Shown here piece by piece: positions 10,168 to 21,225 of a stretch of 64,000 nucleotides of DNA (the stretch's first letter is position 1; the number at the start of each line of letters is the position of its first letter). Both the position numbers and the translations under genes were made by a program. The stretch covers positions 17,287,505-17,351,504 of the forward strand of contig CM055274.1 of the NCBI GenBank assembly GCA_029237695.1, written 5' to 3'. The notes under the pieces were generated by a model that worked only from the letters and a program-made list of their open reading frames with translations, made no database searches and was not told where the DNA came from. Origin of the DNA: Conchocele bisecta (lineage: Eukaryota; Mollusca; Bivalvia; Lucinida; Thyasiridae).

Positions 10168-10356
10168 TAAATGTGGCTGTGATATTGCTTATTTAGCATT
10201 TGCGATCAGTGTATTCAACGATTAGCTGGCACATCCACACAGTCTGATCGGGACCTACACAGTTTGCCATTCAGTCAATGAAGTAGGTGTCACATGCTCC
10301 TATCAAACGTGATCTATCTTTATCCGACTGCAGGAGAGCGATAGCAGATCAGAAGA

Positions 10357-10766
10357 CTGGAGAAATGGGGATTATGACATATGATACATGCCATGTGATT
10401 TTGTACCTTTGGACATCTGCGTAATTTCATGAAATATATTTCCAATATTTTCCGTAAATGGCATCAAGAAGTTGAAAAAAATTTCAGAGTACATGCAGAA
10501 TATAATTTTATCAACTTTTGACTTTATTTATGAAAAATATTGTAAATTTTATAAACGTATTTAATGAAATTACGCAGATGTCCGAGGGTACAAAGAGTAC
10601 ATGCAGAATATAATTTTATCAACTTTTGACTTTATTTATGAAAAATATTGTAAATTTTGTAAACGTATTTGATGAAATTACACAGATGTCCGAGGGTACA
10701 AAATCACATGACGTGTCTCGTATGTCACATGACGTGTCTCGTATGTCATAATCCCCATTTCTCCAG
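10357..10766. repeat. J-ended composite with internal 108-bp tandem duplication
   Basis: Ends CTGGAGAAATGGGGATTATG and complement. Inside is a second inverted pair, GACATCTGCGTAATTTCAT and ATGAAATTACGCAGATGTC. Units 10486-10593 and 10594-10702 are direct duplicates with a few differences. A 21-bp repeat around CACATGACGTGTCTCGT occurs twice at the right. Confidence 0.7.
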
Positions 10767-10774
10767 TGACAGCC

Positions 10775-10995
10775 GTAATGTGGGTGTGACCGGAGAATAG
10801 GGACTTATGGGATTTGTGACCAGTATAGCTCCTGATCAAATAGCACACACCAGTGCTTGTTTGAAGCACGACGGTGTTTCATTGATGGAATGGTGAACAG
10901 TGCAGATCCTGATCAGACTGCGGATGCACAGGCTGATCTGGATCTACACTGGTCGCAAAACCCATAATCTCCATTTCTCCAGTCAAAGCTATATA
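10775..10995. repeat. Interspersed repeat family J, copy J2
   Basis: GTGTGACCGGAGAATAGGG to CCATTTCTCCAGTCAAAGC, with the GATCCTGATCAGACTGCGG and GGCTGATCTGGATCTACAC landmarks. Confidence 0.7.
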
Positions 10996-11924
10996 TTACC
11001 AGCAGTCATAACACGGGCATGATGACTTCTGTTTTAACAGCTGTACCAGTTGATATGCTAGACATGAAGATTTCTGAGATTAAACCTAGATTTATTTAGA
11101 TTCCGTCACAGATGGCACGTTGCAGATTCTGCCACCGTCGTTTATTTATCATCTTGGCCAGATATACCACGGCGAATTCCCATCATCTGTATAAATCTTA
11201 GACGTTCATAGATTGCACTGATTTGTATCAATCAAATGTGTCATGTAAATTGATCCAAAAATCTATTTCTTATTCAAGTATTTATCTTCATAGAGACATA
11301 AGTTAATTTGGTACTTACTTACAACAGGGAAACAAATTATGTGAACCATATTAATCATTTTGTATTGGCAAATAATATTCAGAAATGTTCTCTGATTTTA
11401 TGGTATTTTGATGACAAGATTCATTATGAAACATAAGAACATTATAGCCTGTTAATGCATGCAAAATGGCAGTGCTACATTTGCTATTACCGGGATGTGG
11501 GTGGGGGGGGGGGGGGATTCTCAATGAATTATATACATGTAAATCAATCTTAAAACAGTGAAAGATATGATTTTTATTTTTCAAATGGCAACATGAATAT
11601 TTGGCAAAAAATCTTTTTTTTTTTTTTTTTTCATGAAAAAAGTGCATCTTCAGCATGAAATGGATTAACAAAGATTTAAAATCAAAAAGAAATTTTGTAA
11701 GAATATAATAATCCAGACTCAAATTCATACACTACGTGACAGGGAGGGAGGGGGGGGGGGGGGTGGTCAAACAACATGCCATGAGATGGAAATACATAAC
11801 TGTTGTATTATGATCGATCAAACGTTTATGTATTTCTGGCACCATACCAGCATGGAGTTTCAATGACAAAACAAACAAATATTCATATATTAATCACTTC
11901 ACAACAAAAGGGGTTATTGAGTTT
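10996..11924. other. No gene; simple-sequence runs
   Basis: AT-rich DNA with a G run (~11504-11516), a T run (~11611-11630) and another G run (~11744-11764). The 125-codon minus-strand frame 11351-11728 reads through the homopolymers and is judged spurious. Confidence 0.55.
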
Positions 11925-11990
11925 GCGACCAGTGTAGGACCTGATCAACCTGCGCATATGCGCAGTCTGATCAGGTCCTACACGGTTCGC
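11925..11990. repeat. 66-bp palindrome derived from J-type sequence
   Basis: GCGACCAGTGTAGGACCTGA on the left pairs with TCAGGTCCTACACGGTTCGC on the right around TGCGCATATGCGCA. A few mismatches. It has the same layout as 18827-18892 and 50598-50685. Confidence 0.75.
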
Positions 11991-12137
11991 TACTGTGATT
12001 GACAGAGATTCATGAAAGCTCTTAAAACAAAATCTTACAATCATATCAGACTGTACAAGTGAGCTAGCTGATCTGGAGCTACTCTAGTCAACAGCTCAAT
12101 AACAAGCTTTTTTTTGTCATACTGTGCATCACCAATA

Positions 12138-12356
12138 TGTGGCTGGGCCTGGTGAAATGGGGCTTATGGAATTTGTGACCAGTGTAGCTCCTGATCAAAT
12201 AGCACACTTAGTCCGATAACAATATAAACTGCTTGTTAGATGCAGGACGAATGTTTCATTGATGGAATTGCGAACAGTGCAGATCCTGATCAGATGGATT
12301 TACACTGGTCGCAAAACAAACAAGCCCCGTTTCTCCAATCTAATCCCCATATACTA
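12138..12356. repeat. Interspersed repeat family J, copy J3
   Basis: Left end ATGTGGCTGGGCCTGGTGAA, interior GACCAGTGTAGCTCCTGATC, right end CCGTTTCTCCAATCTAATCC. From 12357 to 12769 I see nothing further. Confidence 0.65.
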
Positions 12357-12769
12357 ATCCATGACAACAACGTGCACCACAGATCAGCTGTACAGGCTAT
12401 GTATGACCCCCACCCCGGGTGTATTAGGTCTATTTCCTGGTAAGCAGATTATCCGTATGACAGTCTAATCCCTGTGATTGGGGTCCAGTCATTTGACCCG
12501 GTTCACTCTACTTGTCATCTTTGACAGCTCTGTACGTCTCAGCAGGGGATGCAAATCTGATTATTCACATCGGAAATATGTCTGCATGTAAAACCATATA
12601 AGGCTTGGTACTGATTAAATCAATTAGAAAATTTGCAAGCATATATAAGTACTGTATAATGTTGGTATGTGTTCAGTATTACAGAACCATGTTGAGCCCA
12701 ATGATAATCACCAAACACGGCTACCAGACAATAATACATTGCATGGGCTGTTATACTGCACGTAAACTT

Positions 12770-13100
12770 TATTTATTTTACAACGATTACAAACAAGAGC
12801 GAGAACACTCGTACAATTTCTTTCACTGGCACGGATGAAGGCATAAGGGCAGTCATTAATGTGGGAGGAAACCGGAGTACCCAGAGGAAACCCACTTGTC
12901 CAGGCTGGCGACCACCATACCATCCCACATACTGCCCCGACCAAGGATCAAACCCAGGGTCGTATTGTTGAGTTTGTTTGTTGTGCTTTAACGGCCTATC
13001 AACAGCTAAGGTCATTTAAGACCGGGTCAATGGGTTTAGACCGTAGTGGTGAGAAGTGCGCTTGTTACCGATTGCGCTAACCGGACTACCATTATTGGAC
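12770..13100 (-). repeat. Common molluscan interspersed repeat, interrupted by a K fragment
   Basis: The minus strand reads GGGTTTCCTCTGGGTACTCC and GGTTTCCTCCCACATTAATG, a sequence found widely in animal interspersed repeats and known for giving spurious predicted peptides. A family K fragment (about 12970-13042, GGCCTATCAACAGCTAAGG) interrupts it, after which GTGGTGAGAAGTGCGCTTG and CGATTGCGCTAACCGGAC continue. Open frames 12708-13080 on both strands come from it. Confidence 0.6.
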
Positions 13101-13353
13101 TGGCTCCTTTGTGTCAAGGACGTAGTCGGCACTGTCCCAGTCATGGCACAAATGCCTCTTAGCTCAGGCTTAAGTGTAACTAATGGTAATTTTTCTGATT
13201 ATTTACTAATCTTTGCTGAATTTATTCTGATAAACAATCCAGGCAGAGGACTATTCAACATTCTGATATCATTATTAATACACAAATGTTCATGTTTTTA
13301 ACATCTAGAGTGTGAATAGTTTTCCTGACCATATATGGGATGGGTTTGTTAGA

Positions 13354-13683
13354 TTAACCCTTTTCCTGCTGAGGATACGCCATTATGTTTGGGGAAAATC
13401 TTAAATATGTTCCTTCTATGCCTTCATAAGTATATGTCGTGACCGCCATTTGTCTCGTCGAGACGGTTCAAATGAGTGGTCACAACACATACTTTCACTG
13501 AGAATTAACAAAAATAAAATACTGAATAAATAACAGGAACTGAAGTATATGTCGCGACCACCATTTGAACCATCTCGTCGAGATGGTTCAAATGAGTGGT
13601 CACAACATATACTTTCATTGAGATTTAACAAAAATAAAATGAGGAATATATAAATTTCATACCCGTAAAGGTGCATGGGTTAA
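13354..13683. repeat. TTAA MITE family B, copy with duplicated palindrome
   Basis: Ends TTAACCCTTTTCCTGCTGAGG and GTAAAGGTGCATGGGTTAA. The central palindrome (AAGTATATGTCG, ACCACCATTTGAACC, complement GGTTCAAATGAGTGGTCAC) occurs twice, at about 13430-13497 and 13544-13615, each followed by an ATTAACAAAAATAAAAT-like spacer. An internal duplication of the core is the simplest explanation. Confidence 0.85.
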
Positions 13684-13750
13684 ATAAATTAGGATCTGCT
13701 ATTCTTATTGCTCTACAAACCCAACACGTTATGCCTAATTCGGGTACATA

Positions 13751-14034
13751 GAGAATAGTAGGTTAGCGCCGTGAATGGGAAAAAATATCCGGCAAGGCTC
13801 AAGAATTTCTTTATTTCTCATCAGAAGTATATGTTGTGACCACTCATTTGAACCGTCTCGCCGAGACGGTTCAAATGAGTGGTCACAACATATACTTTGG
13901 TTCAGAAATAAGGAAAATAGATAGAGAATCGTGAATGGGAAAAAATATCTGGCAAGGCTCAGGAAGCCGAGCACATCCCGTTTCCGTGCCGCGCCAGATA
14001 TTTTTTCACATTCACGGCACTAACCTACTATTCT
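13751..14034. repeat. Family L hairpin split by a family B palindrome
   Basis: Left L arm GAGAATAGTAGGTTAGCGCC up to GGCAAGGCTCAAG. Then a B core (13826-13905, AAGTATATGTTGTGACC with a perfect partner). Then the L sequence restarts at CGTGAATGGGAAAAAATATC and completes the hairpin. About 35 bp of the L arm is present on both sides of the insert, far longer than a normal target duplication. Confidence 0.8.
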
Positions 14035-14036
14035 AT

Positions 14037-14151
14037 TTATCGTGTCAACACCTAAAAATGGCTTTAAAATGCAAAAATAGTATTGACTGGATATCAAAAA
14101 TGTTTCACGGCACTGTGTTTCACGGCACATACGCACTGTGTTGACGGGATA
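14037..14151. repeat. Inverted-repeat element family M, copy M2
   Basis: TTATCGTGTCAACACC at the left, GTGTTGACGGGATAA at the right. It lies immediately after L, the mirror image of the M1-L1 order at 1475-1720. Confidence 0.6.
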
Positions 14152-14160
14152 AATTGAATA

Positions 14161-14505
14161 CAAATGATTTTACGAAGAATACACTGCATATCCAACGCAG
14201 CAGGTTCCCTCTATTCTCCGGACTACTTATGATCAGAGAATTCCATTAGCGATGCCCATGACTGACAGTTCCGAGATGAGCACCAACAATGACCTGTACA
14301 TACGACAATGGACTAATGAGAAATTCACCAATATCTCAAGTGGAAAGTCGGCTGGACATTTCTGTCCGGACATGATTGGTTGTCACACACAGTTATTACA
14401 ATCTGGACATGTGAGATTGCTGCGGAGCCTGCAACACGCTGATTGAACAAATGTAGCAATGTTCAGGAACCAAAATCAAACAGAGTAACGGTATGCGATT
14501 GTGAT
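14161..14505 (+). other. Non-repetitive segment with a 64-codon open frame; not assigned
   Basis: A plus-strand frame at 14252-14446 starts MPMTDSSEMS. No splice sites, upstream promoter or recognisable motif support it. I list it only because the stretch does not belong to any repeat I can identify. Confidence 0.2.
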
Positions 14506-14665
14506 TTAAGAAATTGGGACGGTGACATTTGTGATCAGTGTAGCTGTGGCCTGCTAAGGATCCTTCTGTTTGTTAGGAACACGGCGGCTGTTTCATTGAC
14601 TGAACAGTGCAGATGCACAAGCTCATCGCAAAGACCCTAGCCCAATTTCTAGCCAAAGACACAAT
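14506..14665. repeat. Interspersed repeat family J, diverged partial copy
   Basis: Contains GTGATCAGTGTAGCTGTGG, GTTAGGAACACGGCGGCTG and GAACAGTGCAGATGCACAAG in the family J order. Terminal boxes are strongly diverged. 14666-15168 holds nothing I recognise. Confidence 0.5.
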
Positions 14666-15168
14666 ATATTGATTTTAATATTTTTCAAACACATTTCTGT
14701 TTCAAAAATCCTCACGAAAGTCCATAAAATGTCATACATATGGCACAAGATACTTGTACAGCCATCTGACAAGGCAAGACTTATCACCTTTGTAAACAGT
14801 ATAGACCCAAATCAGGTTAGGTGAGCATCTAGTTTGATCAGGCACATTCTCAACATTAGTAATTTATTTTCTGCAGCACTTTATTGCCTCAAAATGTCTC
14901 CAGTAGAACTCTGAGATATATTATATACGGTACTAAACAACACATAGAAACGGTCCTGAAAAGCAGCTGTGTATGGCATACGTTACCAACTGTGCGAAAG
15001 CATGAATGTTTCATTTATAAAATTCTATGCAAAATATATTGGTGTTTCATAAGAATTGTCTGAACGATGTTCCAACTTTTTAAAGTTTTGACTGATCTGC
15101 TTGCAGTATCTTCCAGTCTGATAATGCTAGATGTTTGTTGAAAGCATTGGCATAGTTTTCTGGACATA

Positions 15169-15394
15169 CCGTAATAACCCTAAATATTCAGACAAAATTA
15201 ATTCTAGGAAACAGATATAAATATCTGGTTTCCCATAACAAAGAGTTTCCCAAATGCTTAGCTAGGGTCAGTAGGATTGTACTGGTTTATCGCAATAATA
15301 ATATATTTGGATACAATTTGTTTTGGGGGTTTCCCAAAATTGTTTTGGGGGTTTCCCAAAACAAGTAGTGTCTGAATAATTAGGGTTATTATAA
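15169..15394. repeat. CCGTA-ended inverted-repeat element
   Basis: Left end TA then CCGTAATAACCCTAAATATT and CAGACA; right end TGTCTGAATAATTAGGGTTATT, with the last bases decayed. Two direct copies of TTGTTTTGGGGGTTTCCCAA lie inside (15317-15361). A related copy is at 20727-20894. Confidence 0.7.
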
Positions 15395-15439
15395 TAGTTG
15401 CAAACATTCTTGATCCAGATCAGGCTACGGCTATCAATT

Positions 15440-15693
15440 TTAACCCTTACACCGCCATCTTATTTTTTTTTTGTCGTCTGCTGTTTATTTTCTATTTTCC
15501 ATTTTTATCATCAAAAACATGCTTTGACAGCACTTTAGAATATTTTACAACATGCTTTGACAGCACTTCAGAATCATTTCCATTGGAAATGATTCTGAAG
15601 TGCTGTCAAACCATGTTTTTATTGAGAAATAAGGCAAGATATAAAAGTAACAGCAGACGACATTTGTTGTGAGTATAGCAGTCTAAGGGTTAA
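15440..15693. repeat. TTAA MITE family A, copy A6
   Basis: TTAACCCTTACACCGCC to GCAGTCTAAGGGTTAA, with both CGTCTGCTGTT boxes and the central palindrome. It has the same duplicated segment as A1 and A5 but in the opposite orientation. 15694-16208 shows nothing further. Confidence 0.85.
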
Positions 15694-16208
15694 AAAAGAT
15701 TTCTAGCTGATTTCTAGCTCATATAGAGCTGGCTTACTGTGAGCCTCGGAGATTATAGAGATCACTGGACGTTGTTATAGCATCTGTATAGGGACACCTG
15801 ATCATTTTAATGATATCAGAAATAGATACTCGAAATGTCATCGAAACTTCACACATTTCCCCCAATTAGCGATGAAAAATGATGTGTTTCGGTTGAACAA
15901 GAGTTAAGCGGACTGGGACATTGAGGGCACACAAAGGTACCATGCTGTTCGTCACCCTCTACTCCTCTCTAAGCTACTTATAAACGCTTAATTATTGGTA
16001 TAGGGTTTATTTATGGCATTTTCACCAATTATTTTGGGATATATTCTTACTTATAATTTCAATAGCACTCAAATTGAACATCATTCTCCATTTTCATGTT
16101 ATTGAGGGACAAGTGGTTAGGGCGGGCAGGTGTCGCAAAATTCATTGTCCGAGAAAATTATATTTGTTTTGTTTAATTTGTTAAATGGCATCACTGTTGT
16201 GGAACAAT

Positions 16209-16310
16209 AAATGTGGCTATGACTGGAGAAATGGGGCATATATGATTTGCAAACACTCCTGTAGCATGATAACAATTTATATTGCTTGTTAGAAGCATGA
16301 TGGCCGCAAA
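16209..16310. repeat. Interspersed repeat family J, 5' partial copy
   Basis: AATGTGGCTATGACTGGAG and TAACAATTTATATTGCTTG match the left half of J; the right half is absent. Confidence 0.55.
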
Positions 16311-16418
16311 TTGTGGCCGCAAAAGACACGAGTTTACAAAGACAGTATTGTCCAATGACCAAAATTGGACACACAAATGAATATAAGATACAAATGCACT
16401 ATCAAATATTGTAATATG

Positions 16419-16594
16419 GAGTAGAACCTGTCTAAATCAGACACTGTCATTTACCTGTAATGATAAGGTGTGTCCATGATTGCAAAGCACACAAACATGT
16501 CTATGAGGACTCGTATACCTCAATTACAGCGGAACATCTCTAAAGCGGACACCCTGGACCTACCAGGGTGTCCGCTTTAGAGAGGTTGCACTGT
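16419..16594. repeat. Family I, longer copy I3
   Basis: Left end AGTAGAACCTGTCTAAATC and right end GTGTCCGCTTTAGAGAGG. A 45-bp hairpin with GGACACCCTGGACCTACCAG lies inside the right part. 16595-17217 holds only a short family H end at about 17034 (GGGGCCCATTTCACTAAAC). Confidence 0.6.
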
Positions 16595-17217
16595 CTCGTT
16601 GATATAGATACATGCAACTATATTCCTTAGATGGGTTTGGAAGGTTTGCGAGCCAATTCCTACTCATAAATATAAGATAACTAATTAATATTCCTTAGCA
16701 ACTAATTGCATTGGCAGCAACATTATACTCGGCTACGAAAGCCTTATGTCATCAAACCAGAGATTTAAAATGATTACAAAATACTTGATCCTTTATCTGA
16801 GAATTTTCGACAATTACCTTCAGTTTTTCAAAGATTGAAATTCCACACAAGATTATGACCTCATTCACTGAGGACAACACAGTGAGTCAAAATTAATCAA
16901 GTTTCAAGTGTCTGTGGTTTGAGAAGGATGACCCTTCAGATTGTATAGAGCTTGACCAGACACTGGGGTGGATGACCATGTCATAGTGTAGGGAATAAGT
17001 AAACAAACACCTGGCAACTGTAAACAATATCTGGGGCCCATTTCACTAAACTTTGTACATTAAAATTGTTTCTAATGCACTCTATAAATATCACACAATC
17101 TGATTGGCTGATGGTCATACATTACAGGTATATCATTGTCATGATTGTTGATGAACGGTCACAAATTATTTCAATATGTATTCCTACGCCAGTAGTAAAG
17201 GAGTGCATTAGAAACAG

Positions 17218-17362
17218 GTTAACCGCATTGTAATTTTGAAATTTGCGGCGTATATCCGAAAATGATAGGTCGGAAAATATGTTTAATGGCCCCGCTAGCG
17301 CGTCACCATAAAACAGATTTTCCGATATACGCCACAAATTTCAAAATTACAATACAGTTAAC
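17218..17362. repeat. Palindromic MITE with GTTAACCGCATTGTAATT ends
   Basis: Arms continue through TTGAAATTTGCGGCGTATA and are mirrored by TATACGCCACAAATTTCAAA. Spacer ~70 bp with CCCCGCTAGCGCGTC. Confidence 0.75.
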
Positions 17363-17724
17363 TCTATAGTGTACAACTATGTTAATGATTTCATTTAACA
17401 TATTGATTTGTTTCACAAATGTTACAAACACCTGGCAACTGAAAACAATATCTGTGGACAGTTCCACTAAATTTCTAATGATAAAAATGTTTGTACGAAG
17501 ATTTTAATTTAGAGCATTGATTTGTTGCACAAATGCTACCAGTTACTACCTCATATAGGGAACAAATCAGGTATCTCAAAATGAGCTGTCAATGCAAAGT
17601 TTGTTGTCTTCAAGTCGTACAAAGTTTTAGAGAAATTGTCCAGAGATTTCTCGGTGGCAAGGATGAATAGGAAGGGCTGAGAGAGAGCCATCATATCGAC
17701 TGCCAATGAAAACTCCCCATATAC

Positions 17725-18195
17725 ATGCACAACACAAAATCAGTCCAATGGGGTCAGTGCAATAAGGGAGCTAACTCCATGAGGGAGTTAGCTCCCTTCC
17801 CTTCTTCCACTGACCCATTCAATGAGTTAGGCAAGAGTTGCCAATCTTGTATTACAACACAGCCAGAACTCCCTTCTTCCACTGACCCATTCAACCAGTT
17901 ATACAAGAGTTGCCAATCTTGTATTACAACACAGCCAGAACTCCCTTCTTCCACTGACCCATTCAACCATTCAAGAGTTCCAATCTGTATTCAACACAGC
18001 CACTCATTTCACGACCCATTCACCAGTTATACAAGAGTTGCCAATCTTGTATTACAACACAGCCAGAACTCCCTTCTTCCACTGACCCATTCAACCAGAT
18101 ATACAAGAGATGCCATTCTTGTATTACAACACGGCAATAGCCACCCACCAAGACAGCCACGGTGCCGTAGCATTATTTTGGCCTTTTTTCATTAA
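17725..18195 (+). repeat. 72-bp minisatellite spanning the longest open frame in the window
   Basis: About five units of CTCCCTTCTTCCACTGACCC, ATTCAACCAGTTATACAAG, AGTTGCCAATCTTGTATTAC, AACACAGCCAGAA; the full unit is 72 bp, exactly 24 codons. The plus frame therefore stays open for 156 codons and encodes a repeated LPSSTDPFNQLYKSCQSC-type block. One unit is degraded, yet the frame is kept. A small inverted repeat GGGAGCTAACTCC / GGAGTTAGCTCCC precedes it. A single diverged unit start recurs near 39451. No start context, signal or domain supports a protein; repeat is the safer call. Confidence 0.75.
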
Positions 18196-18507
18196 TTTTC
18201 TTACAAAGTCTGCCGTGGCATTATTTTAGACACTACTATGGACTTGTACAATTTTGTTTCTTTATCAGATTTACAAACATCTGAAGGGAATAAATCTTAT
18301 ATTGCAAAATGATGATTGAATAAAATGTAACAGTCTATATGCATTTACTTCCAAACCCAGTTTGGATTCTAAATAACTTGCTAAACATCTGAAAAGCATT
18401 TACATGCACAAGTCGTCTCATTTGTGGATCATGTCTCGATTTGTACAAAATGTTCCCTTTCTGATTAATGGAATAGTCCAAACATTAACAGAGAAAAGAC
18501 AATTTCC

Positions 18508-18660
18508 AATACTTCAGGTTGAAAGGGTTAATATTTATACAATCCAGAAAAGAGCCATTTCCACCTTACTTAGGGGTTAGTATTTATACAATCCAGAAAA
18601 CGAGTCAATTCCCGTTTACTTATGGGGTGAAAGGGTTAATATTTATACAATCTGCTCCTT
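18508..18660 (+). repeat. Three tandem units derived from a family E end
   Basis: GAAAGGGTTAATATTTATAC and AATCCAGAAAA repeat with ~55-70 bp spacing; the middle unit has a deletion. Each unit contains the GGGTTAA terminus of family E. Confidence 0.6.
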
Positions 18661-18826
18661 CCAACATGGACCATAAAACGGCAATATACTGTTATCCACA
18701 CATGTGGCATATTTCTCCAGTGGACTTTGATGTTCCAGAGTGGAATCTGGTCATAACTGGACATATCTGCTACAATAAACATACATGCTCTCCCTGGCTG
18801 AAAAAAAAAGGGCCCTTACACCGTTT

Positions 18827-18892
18827 GCGAACAGCGTAGCCCCAGATCAGACTGCGCATTCGCGCAGTCTGATCTGGGGCTACGCTGTTCGC
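18827..18892. repeat. Perfect 31-bp-arm palindrome (66 bp)
   Basis: GCGAACAGCGTAGCCCCAGA to GACTGCGC, spacer ATTC, then the exact complement ending GCTACGCTGTTCGC. Every base of the 31-bp arms pairs. Interior words (GATCAGACTGCGC) come from repeat family J. 18893-19334 shows nothing further. Confidence 0.9.
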
Positions 18893-19334
18893 CATTAAGT
18901 CGCTAATAAGTCGCCATTAAGTGATTTGATCCTATGTTCAATGTGGAAATGTGCATGTTGATTAGTATCTACAACTGTTGCAAATGTCGTTGTGCTCCTT
19001 TTATCAGCCCAAACATTATTTTATTGGCGGCTGGACCAATCTGAGAATACTACGGTGACCCTAGAGTATAGGAATTTTGTGTAGAAATTATTGCATTTTT
19101 ATGACTAATTATTCCAACTTCAAACACGATTTCAATACCACAATTTTGTGATATATTCAGAGTAATTACTAATATTGCACGCTTACTCTAGTGACCCCAT
19201 CATTAACAGGGCAATGTCAATTGGTTTACAGCCGACAGAATGGATAGAGTTATGTTTGCAATCAGTGTTGCTGCTCCCACCATACCCATCCACCCCCACC
19301 ACCACAAACCTTCACTAAGTTGCAGCACAGTCTA

Positions 19335-19577
19335 GGGGCGGTTTCACTAAAACTTCATGCGACTAAAATGTTCTTAAGTGCAAACTTATGATAGTCTGTA
19401 AATTTCATGTTATCAATGTTGTCTTGTGAACGATTATTGGATTTACATTTATTGAGCATAGGCTGCATATGCAGCCTATGCTCAATAAATGTAAATCCAT
19501 CAATTGAAATTTCCTGACGATGCTAAATTTGCACTTACGAACATTTTAGTCGTACAAAGTTTAGTGAAACGGCCCCC
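19335..19577. repeat. Palindromic MITE family H, copy H1
   Basis: Ends GGGGCGGTTTCACTAAAAC and GTTTAGTGAAACGGCCCCC; subterminal CGACTAAAATGTTCTTAAG and its partner. The central palindrome ATGCTCAATAAATGTAAATC is mirrored through GGCTGCATATGCAGCC. Copies: 29231, 30814, 57259, 58690. Confidence 0.85.
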
Positions 19578-19822
19578 GGTCTGGACGAATACTGTTCATT
19601 CTGCATACAGGCATGTGTCGCCATTACAAAATGGGGCTTATTGTGTTTTTTATGAGAGTAGCTCCAAATCAGCTGCTAGTATACTCGTTTAGCTAATAAG
19701 GATCTACATGTTTTACTGCAGGAATTGACTATGGTCTTCAAATTTAGTCGCAGACAGTTTAGACCATGATCAGACTGCATCGAGTGAACTTTTTGTCACA
19801 GTGTATGACACACCTTAGTAGC

Positions 19823-19976
19823 ACTAGAAATTGTGTTCATATAACACAGATGTCCCACCTACTGGTTTTAGTAAACAAAGCCAAATTGCAAATTGAAGTT
19901 ACAAGCTCAAACAAAAACTTTAATGGACGGACGGACGGGACGTGGGCAACACTGCTAAAGTATTGAGGCATAAAAC
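19823..19976 (+). mobile_element. Core-less pearl-like element P9
   Basis: Head ACTAGAAATTGTGTTCATAT with 5' hairpin (GTGTTCATATAACAC), CAGATGTCCCACC, a short unique part, then GGACGGACGGACGGGACG and an ending AGTATTGAGGCATAAAAC. Same ends as array-bearing relatives but no tandem core. Confidence 0.65.
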
Positions 19977-20071
19977 ATAGATACCAATGAGGATGAGCAT
20001 ATGAACTTTCAATTGCAACTTATTTTAATTTTAACAACAAAAGATGCATTTTATTTTGCAATACAGAAATG

Positions 20072-20131
20072 CAGTATAACCTTTCTAAACTGGACACCTT
20101 GCGAAGTCCCCGGTTTAGCGAGGTTTCACTG
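20072..20131. repeat. Small hairpin family I, copy I4
   Basis: CAGTATAACCTTTCTAAAC to GTTTAGCGAGGTTTCACTG, next to TA on the right. 20132-20726 holds a diverged family K fragment (about 20275-20420, CAGCAACAGCTAAGATC) and nothing else. Confidence 0.6.
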
Positions 20132-20726
20132 TAATCCAGTCACATGAGCATTCATAGACAATCAATGTCAATCTTGATATAAAGATTGAACATTATCATA
20201 GGAAATAAATGCTGCCGAACCCCATAAAAAAACATTGCTGTTTTCTGGGTGTCTGGTTTGGAGAAAAGTGAGAAAGTGAATGTGTTTAATGTCCCAGCAA
20301 CAGCTAAGATCAGAAAGAGACAGGGACCACAGTTTAATGTCTCATCCGACAGACCAGTGGTATGGAAATACTAGTGTTCTACCCCTAGGCCACAACCCAT
20401 CCCGGTTTGGAGAGTTTCTACTCTATCATCTACAGGATATTACCTCTATATAAGCTATGACATTTATTACTATTGTAATTGTCCATAGCCTGTATTACAA
20501 CTACACAATTATATTATTAAATGAATTACCATCGAAACTACAAACATTGACACAACTAACATGGTGTTTGTTCATAATGTCACAGCTAGGGTACTTGTAG
20601 TGTGTGGTATAATATCACAGGTTCACAGTTCACAGTTACGATTTTCATAATTACCAAAATTGCTTTTAGGTACCATGGAATAACAACCTTCGAGCCCTTG
20701 ACTGACTTCGAAAAGCTATGTGACGT

Positions 20727-20894
20727 GATAACCCTAAAAAATAGGGGTTTTCCAAAACAAATTGTATTTATTGTTATTGTGATAAACAAGAAGTATCATA
20801 CTAACCGTAAATATTTGGGCATTCCTTGCTGCGAGAAACCATATATGAATGTGTGTTTCCCAGAAGAAACAGTGTCCGAATATTTAGTTACGGT
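20727..20894. repeat. CCGTA-ended inverted-repeat element, second copy
   Basis: Left end GATAACCCTAAAAAATAGG, right end GTGTCCGAATATTTAGTTAC followed by GGTA, matching the outer ends of 15169-15394. The 100-codon plus frame 20602-20904 runs through it and has no independent support. Confidence 0.55.
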
Positions 20895-21050
20895 AAGTCA
20901 CTGACATTAGCAGCTGAGTACAACAAACGATGTTATACTATTCGAGAGGACTCTCGAAATTCCGCACTGAATTAACTTTTTCGGAACCGGGACGCACCTA
21001 AATTCTACTCGATTTTATTAAGATTTATTGTAACTTATTGCTATTTTAAT

Positions 21051-21225
21051 ACTAGATGGCCGCGGCCTGCATGTCGCGCCTGCCGAGGCTTTGGTAGTAC
21101 ATTGTATACCGAAAAACTTAACTAAAAAATGTTAACCCGGACGCACGCATGTACGTTACGTACTGATGGACATACGTACACCAATGTGATGAATATATTG
21201 CGCTGTCGGCAAAAATCATGGGTTG
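21051..21225 (+). mobile_element. Short ACTAGA-headed element P11
   Basis: ACTAGATGGCCGCGGCCTGC (5' hairpin GGCCGCGGCC), then CCGGACGCACGCATGTACG and ATTGCGCTGTCGGCAA. A sister copy is at 29659-29795. No tandem core. Right end uncertain. Confidence 0.5.

Noticed and set aside
12859..13080. Plus-strand frame starting MWEETGVPRGNP as a gene
   Set aside because: It is the translation of a very common interspersed repeat known to yield spurious peptides, and it is interrupted by a K fragment.
16817..16866. Minus-strand exon (NEVIILCGISIFEKLK)
   Set aside because: Acceptable splice borders but only 50 bp, out of phase with the other candidates and in AT-rich DNA; kept only as a weak note.
17725..18195. 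Longest open frame (156 codons) as a protein-coding gene
   Set aside because: It is a tandem 72-bp repeat, and minus-strand frames are open too; no start context, domain or splice signal.
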